A stretch of DNA of 13,915 bases from SCTG01 sp036005325 (GCA_036005325.1 DASYQR010000149.1:1-13915); one strand, 5' to 3'. Positions 6,388 through 12,173 are shown, numbered from the stretch's first letter. Made by a program: numbers and translations. Notes: generated from the sequence alone by a model not told the origin.

Positions 6388-7360
6388 AGGGGCCAGGGGC
6401 GAGGTAGAGCAAGTAATTGCCCATGCCATGCAGGTCCACGGTTTCTTGACTATTGAGATGGTAGACCATCGTCATCTGGTACTCGTTCTTCGTGGTGACC
6501 GGAAAGCCCGTCGTGCTGCTGTAGATTTGGTGGGGAAGGAAGCCCCGCAGGTTCCCGTTGCCCTCCACGTCCGGCACGCTGCGCAGCAGGGTCTGATTCG
6601 TGGTCTTATCGTCGAGGGAAATCAAGAGCAGGCCGTCATGGCCGTGCGGGTACGCGTACTTGACGCATCCGTCAAGCGTGAACTTGAGCGTCTTGGTGTC
6701 CACTTGAACAATCCCGGGTTTTAATTCTCGTCCTTCATCCGATTCATTGGAAGGCCGTTTGTCGAATTGGCTGTAGCAGACCACGTTGACGCCCACCGTA
6801 TAGGCCTTGATCGGCTTGACGGCGGCGTCGTCGGGAGCCAGGTCCATGGTGAAGGTGGCCATGACGTCTTTGGTGGGCGGTACTTTATGATAGAAGGCCA
6901 CGACCGCCACGAGCTTGCTACCCTTCTTGATGGGCACGCCGTAGCCGGGCGGAAACTTGGCGTCTGTGACCTCGATGCCGGCGCCGGCAAAATAGCTCGG
7001 CTCTCCGGGGCAGGAGAGACTTTTTTCTTCGAGGTTCTGAAGGAGAATATGGTGCAGGTACTGGCCGGGCAGTTCTTTGCCGTCCTTGGTGAAGATCCGC
7101 GACCTGTAGCCGACCACATGCATGTCCTTGGGGGCTTTAAAAAAGTGGATCGGCATGCTGGAGGCCAGTTCTCCGTTGTGTCCCGCCGGGAGGTCGATCG
7201 GTCCGAAGGTCAGGACTAATGCGTTGTCTTGCAGCGTGACCGTTGTTGTGGCTTTGGGCTGAGGCGCTGTCGAATCGTGAGAGTGAGGAGCGGTATCGGC
7301 GAAAACCGGCGATGCGCTACACAGCAGTGCACAGAGGCTCAATAGAATAGTGCGCAACAT
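6380..7360 (-). CDS. Secreted copper protein with a PHM-type (Cu type II monooxygenase) ligand pattern
   Basis: This 326-residue protein has a signal peptide (cleavage near VFA-D, residue 21) and a His-rich mature N-terminus (HSH). The motifs follow the two-domain fold of peptidylglycine alpha-hydroxylating monooxygenase (PHM). The first copper site would be H103/H104 (YLHHILL) and H158 (AFYHK). The second would be H239/H241 (PHGHDG) and M313 (HGMGNY). Rat PHM uses H107, H108, H172, H242, H244 and M314, so spacing and order agree well. Residues 125-150 (FAGAGIE...FPPGYGVPIKKGSKL) also match the PHM pattern between the first His pair and the third His. It may hydroxylate a substrate with copper and a reductant, or only bind copper; the substrate is unknown. 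The ATG at 7358-7360 has AAGGAAA upstream. It lies divergent from a cupredoxin gene. Confidence 0.7.
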   Translation of the reverse strand: MLRTILLSLCALLCSASPVFADTAPHSHDSTAPQPKATTTVTLQDNALVLTFGPIDLPAGHNGELASSMPIHFFKAPKDMHVVGYRSRIFTKDGKELPGQYLHHILLQNLEEKSLSCPGEPSYFAGAGIEVTDAKFPPGYGVPIKKGSKLVAVVAFYHKVPPTKDVMATFTMDLAPDDAAVKPIKAYTVGVNVVCYSQFDKRPSNESDEGRELKPGIVQVDTKTLKFTLDGCVKYAYPHGHDGLLLISLDDKTTNQTLLRSVPDVEGNGNLRGFLPHQIYSSTTGFPVTTKNEYQMTMVYHLNSQETVDLHGMGNYLLYLAPGPCE

Positions 7361-7397
7361 AAGGCTTTCCTTGGGTGATTGGCTAAAGTGAAATCTA

Positions 7398-7427
7398 ATT
7401 ATACCTGAGGTGTATGATACCGTACAA
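7398..7427 (-). promoter_or_regulatory. Promoter of the PHM-like gene, in the divergent copper-locus control region
   Basis: On the minus strand a perfect -10 box TATAAT (7403-7398) lies 18 nt from a weak -35 box TTGTAC (7427-7422). Transcription would start near 7391, about 31 nt before the ATG. On the plus strand, TATGAT (7413-7418) and TACAAT (7423-7428) are possible -10 boxes for the cupredoxin gene, but neither has a good -35 box. The imperfect direct repeat ATTATACC (7398-7405) and ATGATACC (7414-7421), 16 bp apart, spans the core and could be an operator. Confidence 0.5.
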
Positions 7428-7476
7428 TAAAAAATGGCAGGACGACTAGCTGGTCTTTTGAAGAAGGGGGTGCTGG

Positions 7477-7926
7477 ATGGTTATGTGGACAATGCGACAG
7501 AGACGATGGGGACAGCGATTTGTGGGGAGCGCGTGTGCGGCCGTCTTGTGTCTGACTCTGCTCATCTCGGTCTCATCGCTGTTGGCCGCGAATACCTTCG
7601 AAGTCCCACTGGGCGCCGATGGGGTTCAACGGGCCACGGTCGAAGCCGACAGCTATGCGTTTACCCCACGACACCTGATTGTGAAAGCCGGGAAGCCGGT
7701 CGAATTGATTTTCAAGAGCGTGACCTGGCTCGTGCCGCACAATGTCATCATCGATGATCCCAAATCGGGGCTCAAAATACGCGAGGAAGTTCCTGCGGGG
7801 GAAAGCATAACGATTAAATTCACGCCGACGGTTTCGGGATCGTTTGCCATCTATTGCGACAAGAAACTTCCCTTCTTCAAGAGTCATCGGGAGAAAGGCC
7901 AGGAAGGGGTGCTGGAGGTGCGGTGA
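7477..7926 (+). CDS. Secreted cupredoxin-domain protein with Gln in the axial-ligand position
   Basis: This is a 149-residue protein. The basic N-terminus (RQRRWGQR) and hydrophobic core at about 15-36 form a signal peptide, probably cut near LLAA-N. The mature part is a single cupredoxin domain: a strand with AFTPRHLIVKAGKPV, then VPHNVII with ligand His88, then IYCDKK with ligand Cys127, SHREKG with ligand His137, and Gln142 in GQEG where most type 1 copper sites have Met. CAG at that codon confirms the Gln. The Cys-to-His loop is long (nine residues). It is probably a periplasmic electron carrier or copper binder. The ATG at 7477 has AAGGGGG six bases upstream. It is divergent from the PHM-like gene, which suggests shared copper-related control and perhaps electron supply. 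Confidence 0.82.
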   Translation: MVMWTMRQRRWGQRFVGSACAAVLCLTLLISVSSLLAANTFEVPLGADGVQRATVEADSYAFTPRHLIVKAGKPVELIFKSVTWLVPHNVIIDDPKSGLKIREEVPAGESITIKFTPTVSGSFAIYCDKKLPFFKSHREKGQEGVLEVR

Positions 7927-7928
7927 TT

Positions 7929-7988
7929 GTAGGGGCAGGCCCCTGTGCCTGTCCCACGGATTGGGCAACCGCGGGGGGTTGCCCCTAC
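7929..7988. repeat. 60-bp palindromic REP/MITE-like element between convergent genes
   Basis: The element is bounded by perfect 9-bp inverted ends GTAGGGGCA (7929-7937) and TGCCCCTAC (7980-7988). It can also fold as two hairpins: GGGGCAGG/CCTGTCCC (7932-7939/7948-7955, with one G-T pair) and GGGCAACC/GGTTGCCC (7963-7970/7977-7984, perfect 8 bp, 6-nt loop). It starts 2 nt after the cupredoxin stop, and its right end contains the TAG stop (7987-7985) of the minus-strand gene. Similar GTAGGGGC...GCCCCTAC elements are dispersed in many bacterial genomes, which is my recall and not a search result. It may stop transcription from both sides, though it lacks a T-run. Confidence 0.7.
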
Positions 7989-8980
7989 GATGTAAATAAT
8001 GACTTGATCCGTTCCCAGATCCCAGGCTTTCTTTCCGTAGCCGCGCGCGTAGGCGCGGGCGTTGCGATCGGGCGAGCCTGCAGAATGTGCAGGCGTCCTC
8101 CGGCGAAGGCCCATTCCATATCAACGGGGCAACCGTAGCGGCGCTCAACGGCGATCAGAGCCTCGGTTAAGGCTTGGATCTGGCCGTCCTGCAGCGACAG
8201 TTGATCGTGTCGCGGGTCCTCCCGTTCATGCGTTCCCCCGCCTGAGAGAAGCACCCTGGCTCGTTCCTTCCGGCCCATGCGACGCTCCAGGATCGCCCTG
8301 CTCGGCTTGTTCACGACAAAATGGTCGGGGGAGACCCTGCCGGACACAACGGTTTCGCCCAGCCCCCAGTTCGATTCAAAGACGGCTTCGTCCGGGTTGT
8401 GATTCAGGGGATTCTTCGAGAAGCCGACGCCGGAGACCTCGCTCGCGACCTGCTCCTGCACGACGATCGCGATACGCGGTTCTGCCTGATCGAGCCCGCG
8501 TTCACGCTTGTAAGCGATGATGCGGGCATCGAGGCAGGAGGCGAAGATGGTGTGCAATGCGGCCTCCAGTCTGTTCGACGAGACGCCCAAGACGGTCTCA
8601 TAACAGCCGGCAAAAGACGCGCTATCAAGGTCTTCTTCCGGCGAGGATGAGCGCACAGCCCTGAGGGCTTTCTCATCAAAGGCGATCAGTGCTTCGCGGA
8701 GATGCTTCTTCTGTTCGGCGTTCAGCTCGTAGCCGGCGCTGATGGCCTTGAGACGCTGGCAAGCGTCGCGCAGGGTGGTCTGATCGGCGGCGAGGAAGGC
8801 TTTCCAGGCGGGCGTGGCCTTCAGCAGGACGATCCAGGGCTCGAAAAACGAGACCGTCAGCACGAAACCATTGGGAACGGGAAGTCCCGCCTGAAACAGC
8901 GTCATGAGGGACAGCCCCTTACCGCCCACTTCGTCCCGAGTGGGAAGAGGGCTGTCATCGAACCGGTAGAACGGCTTCAA
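7985..8980 (-). CDS. Stand-alone PEP synthase/PPDK N-terminal ATP-grasp domain protein
   Basis: This 331-residue protein matches only the PEP/pyruvate-binding (PPDK_N) domain of phosphoenolpyruvate synthase. It shows VGGKG (18-22), GLPVPNGF (32-39), RSSSPEEDLDSASFAG (110-125), SGVGFSKNP (183-191), ESNWGLGE...SGRVSPD (202-219) and DMEW...LQARPI (287-305), in the expected order and complete. The swivelling phospho-His domain and the PEP-binding barrel are absent; full PpsA is roughly 790 residues. The C-terminus ends in a basic amphipathic tail (PGIWERIKSLF). It probably activates a phosphoryl group from ATP, with a partner elsewhere or another acceptor. The start is TTG at 8978-8980, with AAGGAGG unusually close (2-3 nt); no other start is available between it and the htpX stop, 7 nt upstream. 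Its stop lies in the repeat at 7929-7988. Confidence 0.85.
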   Translation of the reverse strand: MKPFYRFDDSPLPTRDEVGGKGLSLMTLFQAGLPVPNGFVLTVSFFEPWIVLLKATPAWKAFLAADQTTLRDACQRLKAISAGYELNAEQKKHLREALIAFDEKALRAVRSSSPEEDLDSASFAGCYETVLGVSSNRLEAALHTIFASCLDARIIAYKRERGLDQAEPRIAIVVQEQVASEVSGVGFSKNPLNHNPDEAVFESNWGLGETVVSGRVSPDHFVVNKPSRAILERRMGRKERARVLLSGGGTHEREDPRHDQLSLQDGQIQALTEALIAVERRYGCPVDMEWAFAGGRLHILQARPIATPAPTRAATERKPGIWERIKSLFTS

Positions 8981-8987
8981 GCCCTCC

Positions 8988-9884
8988 TTACGCCAACCGC
9001 CGGAGAGCCGCGATGCGCTCCTCGATGGGCGGATGGGTCGCGAACAGGTTCATCCACCCACCGGTCCCGCCGGAGATTTTCATCGTGGCGAGCGCGTCCT
9101 GCGTGGAGTATTCCACCTGCGCCGCTTCGACGTAACGCTGAATGCTCTCGAGGGCCGAGATCATCGGAGCCGGCCCGTAGGCCTTGCCGGAGAAACGGTC
9201 AGCCTCGAACTCCCGCTTGCGCGAATGCCAATTGATCACGATCATGGCCAGGATGCTCAGCGCGATCTGCAGCACAATGGACACGATGAAACCCAGCATG
9301 GCCTGGTCCCGTTCCTCGAACAACCGGCGCACCCACATGGCAATGAAGTACACGAAGGTGTTCATCAGCCCGGCCAGCACAGTCGTCGTGAACATGTCGC
9401 CGTTCCAGACATGGCCCATTTCATGGGCCAGGACCGAGCGGACTTCCTCCTCTTTCATGTTTTGCAGGAGCCCGGTTGAAACCGCCACCATGGCGTTATT
9501 CTTGGTCGGCCCCGTGGCAAAGGCATTCGGGTCGGGCGCTTCGTAAATCCAGACTTCCGGCATCTCGATGTGGAGCCGCCGGGCTAGCTCTTGCACGGTC
9601 TGGTACACCACCTCTTCCTGGCGGGTATGTGGCTCGGTCACCTGATAGCGCTCGCCCAGCATGGCCCGCGCGAACTGTTTGGAGAAGGCCAGTGAGATGA
9701 ATGCCCCGCCGAACCCAAGGATTGCCGCATAGAGCAAGATAGTTTCATTGACCGATCCTCGAATGTCGATGCCAAAGGCCGGCAGGACAACATTGGCCAG
9801 GACCAGGAACACAATATACAGGGTGATGGAGATCAGTAGGTTGGCAAGCAACAGCAGCCCGATCCCCTTCAAATTTTTCAGCAT
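8988..9884 (-). CDS. htpX: Membrane zinc metalloprotease HtpX (M48 family)
   Basis: This 298-residue protein is very close to the length of E. coli HtpX (293). It has two N-terminal membrane helices (about 7-35 and 48-68) and a cytoplasmic catalytic site HEMGH (154-158, zinc ligands H154 and H158, catalytic E155) followed by NGDM. Two more hydrophobic segments follow at about 166-184 and 196-218, then the third ligand E225 in EFEAD, with S/N-rich regions typical of the family. HtpX degrades damaged or misfolded inner-membrane proteins and acts beside FtsH. The ATG at 9882-9884 is chosen because AAGGAGG precedes it (about ten bases) and a promoter lies upstream; a longer reading to 10019 would begin before that promoter. 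The PPDK_N gene follows after 7 nt, so the two should form an operon. Confidence 0.95.
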   Translation of the reverse strand: MLKNLKGIGLLLLANLLISITLYIVFLVLANVVLPAFGIDIRGSVNETILLYAAILGFGGAFISLAFSKQFARAMLGERYQVTEPHTRQEEVVYQTVQELARRLHIEMPEVWIYEAPDPNAFATGPTKNNAMVAVSTGLLQNMKEEEVRSVLAHEMGHVWNGDMFTTTVLAGLMNTFVYFIAMWVRRLFEERDQAMLGFIVSIVLQIALSILAMIVINWHSRKREFEADRFSGKAYGPAPMISALESIQRYVEAAQVEYSTQDALATMKISGGTGGWMNLFATHPPIEERIAALRRLA

Positions 9885-9933
9885 TTGCTTTCGTCCTCCT
9901 TCACAGTGCGAAAGGACCACCGACGTGCTTCTT

Positions 9934-9962
9934 ATTGTTACCATCGCATGGGTCGGTGTCAA
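9934..9962 (-). promoter_or_regulatory. Sigma70-type promoter of the htpX operon
   Basis: On the minus strand a perfect -35 box TTGACA (9962-9957) is followed after 17 nt by AACAAT (9939-9934, four of six). The predicted start near 9927 gives a leader of about 43 nt before the htpX ATG. No heat-shock (sigma32 or CIRCE) element was recognised. Confidence 0.6.
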
Positions 9963-9981
9963 GGCCCTTGCCACGATTACC

Positions 9982-10010
9982 TTGACCGGACAGAGCGGAA
10001 AGGGTAGAAA
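9982..10010 (+). promoter_or_regulatory. Sigma70-type promoter giving a nearly leaderless mRNA for the squalene/phytoene synthase gene
   Basis: TTGACC (9982-9987, five of six) and TAGAAA (10005-10010, four of six) are separated by exactly 17 nt. The predicted start at about 10016-10019 falls on or just before the ATG at 10019. This agrees with the lack of a properly spaced ribosome binding site. Confidence 0.5.
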
Positions 10011-10018
10011 TCTTTCCA

Positions 10019-11074
10019 ATGACTACGCGGGCTACCGCCCAAGTCCTTCTGCGTACAGTCCTCAAATCGGTCTCCCGTTCATTTTACCTCACCCTGGCCG
10101 TGTTGCCGGGCGATGTTCGCGCGCCCGTGAGTTTGGCATATCTCCTGGCGAGGGCTGCGGATACCATCGCGGATACCGACGTGATCGAGCGTCCCCGGCG
10201 GCTCCATTATCTGACCCGGCTTCGGGAGTGGATCATGGAGCCGGCGAAGCATCGGGAAGCTGTGCGGGAGGTCCAGGCGGAGCTGCTCGCAACCCGTCCC
10301 ACAGCACAGTCCGACCAGAGCGAGCGGGTTCTGCTGTCGCAGCTCGAAGAGTGCGGGGCGCTGCTGGAATCGTTCACACCAGAAGATCAGGCCTTGATTC
10401 GCCGGGTGCTCAGGATCTTGACCCAGGGCATGCAGAAGGATTTGACGGATTTCCCTGGTGCAAACGCGCAGTCGCTCGCCGCGTTGAAGACGATGGCCGA
10501 CCTCGATCTGTATACCTATAACGCCGCCGGCTGCGTCGGTGAGTTCTGGACCAGGCTCATGTGCGCACATCGGGAGGCGTTACGGACTTGGGATGTGGAG
10601 GCGATGACGCAGGTTGGAGTCCGGTTTGGCAAGGGCCTGCAGTACGCGAACGTTCTTCGCGACATACCCGCAGACTTGCGGCGCGGCCGGTGCTATATCC
10701 CGACGGACCTGTTGAATACGGTGGGATTGAAGCCGGCCGACCTGCTGGATTCCGCTTCGTTGCCGAAATTCAGGCCGGTCTTGGCGAAGTTGCTCCCCAT
10801 CGCCCTGGAACATCTCGATCAGGGCTGGCTCTACACGATGGCGATTCCGCGGCGGGAAGTGCGCCTGCGCATGGCCTGCGCCTGGCCGATCCTCTTTGCG
10901 GTGAAGACCTTGCAGCGGGTGAGTGTCTCAGATGGTTTGCTGGACCCGGCGCGCACGACAAAAATGACGAGAGGGGAAGTCTACCGAATCATGGCGCTGA
11001 CGGGTGGAACGTTGGCCTGCGAGAACACGCTCACCGCCTACTACGGACGCCTTCGCAAATCCGTCGCCTGCTGA
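10019..11074 (+). CDS. Squalene/phytoene synthase-family prenyltransferase
   Basis: This 351-residue protein carries the trans-isoprenyl head-to-head synthase motifs. The first aspartate motif is DTIAD (48-52), after SRSFYLTLAVLP (19-30) and YLLARAAD. The second is NVLRDIPAD (211-219), followed by RRGRCYIP. The YNAAGCVGEFWTRL stretch (167-180) is also conserved. These enzymes join two prenyl diphosphates (C15 to squalene or C20 to phytoene) with Mg2+ held by the two Asp motifs. The length, long C-terminal part and YNAAGCVGEFW region look closer to eukaryote-type squalene synthase, as found in some bacteria, than to the shorter HpnC/HpnD pair. Squalene is therefore my preferred product, with phytoene not excluded. 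No shc, crt or hpn gene is nearby. The promoter suggests a leaderless mRNA. It ends 28 nt before a convergent ferredoxin gene. Confidence 0.88.
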   Translation: MTTRATAQVLLRTVLKSVSRSFYLTLAVLPGDVRAPVSLAYLLARAADTIADTDVIERPRRLHYLTRLREWIMEPAKHREAVREVQAELLATRPTAQSDQSERVLLSQLEECGALLESFTPEDQALIRRVLRILTQGMQKDLTDFPGANAQSLAALKTMADLDLYTYNAAGCVGEFWTRLMCAHREALRTWDVEAMTQVGVRFGKGLQYANVLRDIPADLRRGRCYIPTDLLNTVGLKPADLLDSASLPKFRPVLAKLLPIALEHLDQGWLYTMAIPRREVRLRMACAWPILFAVKTLQRVSVSDGLLDPARTTKMTRGEVYRIMALTGGTLACENTLTAYYGRLRKSVAC

Positions 11075-11077
11075 GGG

Positions 11078-11106
11078 GTAGAGGGCACGGCGCACCGCGC
11101 TCCTAC
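11078..11106. repeat. Imperfect palindrome at a convergent gene junction
   Basis: GTAGAG (11078-11083) can pair with CTCCTAC (11100-11106) with one bulged base, and inside it CGG/CCG (11088-11090/11095-11097) can form a short stem. It fills the 28-bp gap between two convergent stops and contains the minus-strand stop TAG (11105-11103) in GTAGGAG. There is no T-run. It may be a weak bidirectional terminator or a degraded palindromic repeat related in design to 7929-7988. Confidence 0.3.
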
Positions 11107-11411
11107 TTCTTGGTCGGTTCGCTCTTGGTCGGTTCGAGGATCTTCTCGCCCCGGCGGAAGACGGCGAAGATGGCCTGGGATGGACAGGCGTCGAGACAGA
11201 GCCGGCAGGTTTCGATGCAGCGGGACGAATCGAACTTGAACGGCGGGGTCGAGAGCCAGGCGCCGGTCGGACACACCGGGATGCAGATCGCGTTGTGCGT
11301 GCAGCGATCGGGATGGCGGACCAGATGATCTCGTTTGATCAGCATCGGTTTAACTCCTTCAAAAAGGGCCCGCGAGAACAGTTCGAAGATGTCCTTGGCC
11401 GGCGTCGTCAC
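11103..11411 (-). CDS. 8Fe-type ferredoxin with a cysteine-deficient first cluster motif
   Basis: This 102-residue protein is cytoplasmic, with no signal peptide. The second motif is C65-x3-C69-x2-C72-x3-C76-P, complete though one residue longer than the usual CxxCxxCxxxCP. The first is C37-x2-N40-x2-C43-x3-C47-P: Asn40 (AAC) stands where the second Cys is expected. The first cluster would then have C37, C43 and C76 only and could be [3Fe-4S] or use another ligand. The protein probably carries electrons at low potential. Its GTG start overlaps the stop of the [2Fe-2S] ferredoxin gene (GTGA). The C-terminus has a 5-residue tandem repeat (EPTKS/EPTKK). It is the last gene of a three-gene redox unit. 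Confidence 0.85.
   Translation of the reverse strand: MTTPAKDIFELFSRALFEGVKPMLIKRDHLVRHPDRCTHNAICIPVCPTGAWLSTPPFKFDSSRCIETCRLCLDACPSQAIFAVFRRGEKILEPTKSEPTKK
11108..11136. repeat. Short tandem repeat at the 3' end of the ferredoxin gene
   Basis: The 14-bp string TCTTGGTCGGTTCG occurs twice (11108-11121 and 11123-11136) with a 15-bp period. The period is five codons, so the repeat stays in frame and encodes EPTKS followed by EPTKK. It looks like a recent slippage duplication in a tail that is probably disordered. Confidence 0.8.
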
Positions 11412-11761
11412 TGGTTCAACGGCTCAAGCGTGTTTGTCGGCGGTTCATGGCCGGGCATCAAGAGCCGCTTGACAATCTGCCCTCCGACCACGTGCTTTTC
11501 CATGATCTCGGTCACGTCGGCCTCCGTACCGGCCCAATACCAGACGCCTTCCGGATACACGACGATGCTGGGCCCGTATTCGCAGTGATCCAGGCACCCG
11601 GCCTTGTTCGCCCGGACGATTCCCTTCAGACCCAGCCGGTCCACTTCCTTCTTCATGAATTCCTGCAGCCGGACCGACCCGTTGTCCGCGCAGCAGCCGC
11701 GGGGATCGCCCTTGGGACGCTGATTGATGCACATGAAGATGTGGCGTTTGAAATCGGGCAT
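11408..11761 (-). CDS. Thioredoxin-like [2Fe-2S] ferredoxin
   Basis: This 117-residue protein matches the thioredoxin-fold [2Fe-2S] ferredoxins of the Aquifex Fd4/Clostridium pasteurianum type. The motif CINQRPKGDPRGCCA holds ligand C11 and, by alignment with Fd4 (C9, C22, C55, C59), ligand C24, with C23 an extra cysteine. GCLDHCEYGP supplies C56 and C60. The following VVYPEGVWY and EKHVVGGQIVKRL are also family hallmarks. It should be a small cytoplasmic electron carrier; its physiological partner is unknown. The ATG at 11759-11761 is one base after the stop of the zinc-ribbon gene (TGAGATG), and its own stop overlaps the next start (GTGA), so all three genes are probably translated together. 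Confidence 0.92.
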   Translation of the reverse strand: MPDFKRHIFMCINQRPKGDPRGCCADNGSVRLQEFMKKEVDRLGLKGIVRANKAGCLDHCEYGPSIVVYPEGVWYWAGTEADVTEIMEKHVVGGQIVKRLLMPGHEPPTNTLEPLNQ

Positions 11762-11762
11762 C

Positions 11763-12173
11763 TCAGTGCTTCGCGGCGCTGCGACGGGCTTCGAGCGAAC
11801 GCGCGAGGGCCGACACGTCTTCGGGTTTCAATAAGGCCTGCTTGAGCGCGTTGGCAGCGATCATGGCTGTGATCTCCTTCACGCGCAGCGTCGCCCGCTC
11901 GAGCTGATTGGTCTGGCCGAGCGCCGAGTCGGCTCCCTTGGCCAGCTTGTCGAACTCCCCCTTGATATCACGGAAGTCGCGCTGGAGATTCTTCTCGACG
12001 GAACAGGGGTCACAGTACCACTTGGGGCTCACATCGGCGCTCGGAGAGAGCCGGTCGTAGATCCGTCCGAAGAAGTCGTGGCCCAGCGAGATCTTCATGA
12101 GCGGAACGTCGGCGGCCCCACACCCGTCACACTTGCCGGCCGAGGGCGCCGCAGCACTGGCATCCAGCATCAT
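11763..12173 (-). CDS. Zinc-ribbon/helical protein of unknown function (hypothetical)
   Basis: This 136-residue protein begins at the first of two adjacent ATGs (12173-12171), chosen because GGGAGGG lies six bases upstream; an earlier in-frame start has none. Residues 15-57 hold two Cys pairs, CDGC (15-18) and CDPC (54-57), 35 residues apart, which likely bind one zinc. The rest (about 58-136) is predicted helical, with a charged coiled-coil-like region (KNLQRDFRDIKGEFDKLAK) and a second helical part. The family is not recognised. It heads the redox operon with two ferredoxins, so it could regulate, assemble or dock to them; that is inference from position alone. Confidence 0.7.
   Translation of the reverse strand: MMLDASAAAPSAGKCDGCGAADVPLMKISLGHDFFGRIYDRLSPSADVSPKWYCDPCSVEKNLQRDFRDIKGEFDKLAKGADSALGQTNQLERATLRVKEITAMIAANALKQALLKPEDVSALARSLEARRSAAKH

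Noticed and set aside
8062..8520. Long plus-strand open frame opposite the PPDK_N gene
   Set aside because: It is Arg/Pro-rich with no family features, and the opposite strand encodes a full set of conserved PPDK_N motifs. It is a GC-driven shadow frame.
9885..10019. 45-residue N-terminal extension of HtpX
   Set aside because: It would start upstream of the TTGACA promoter at 9934-9962. The family begins with the first membrane helix right after the ATG at 9884, which matches the length of known HtpX.
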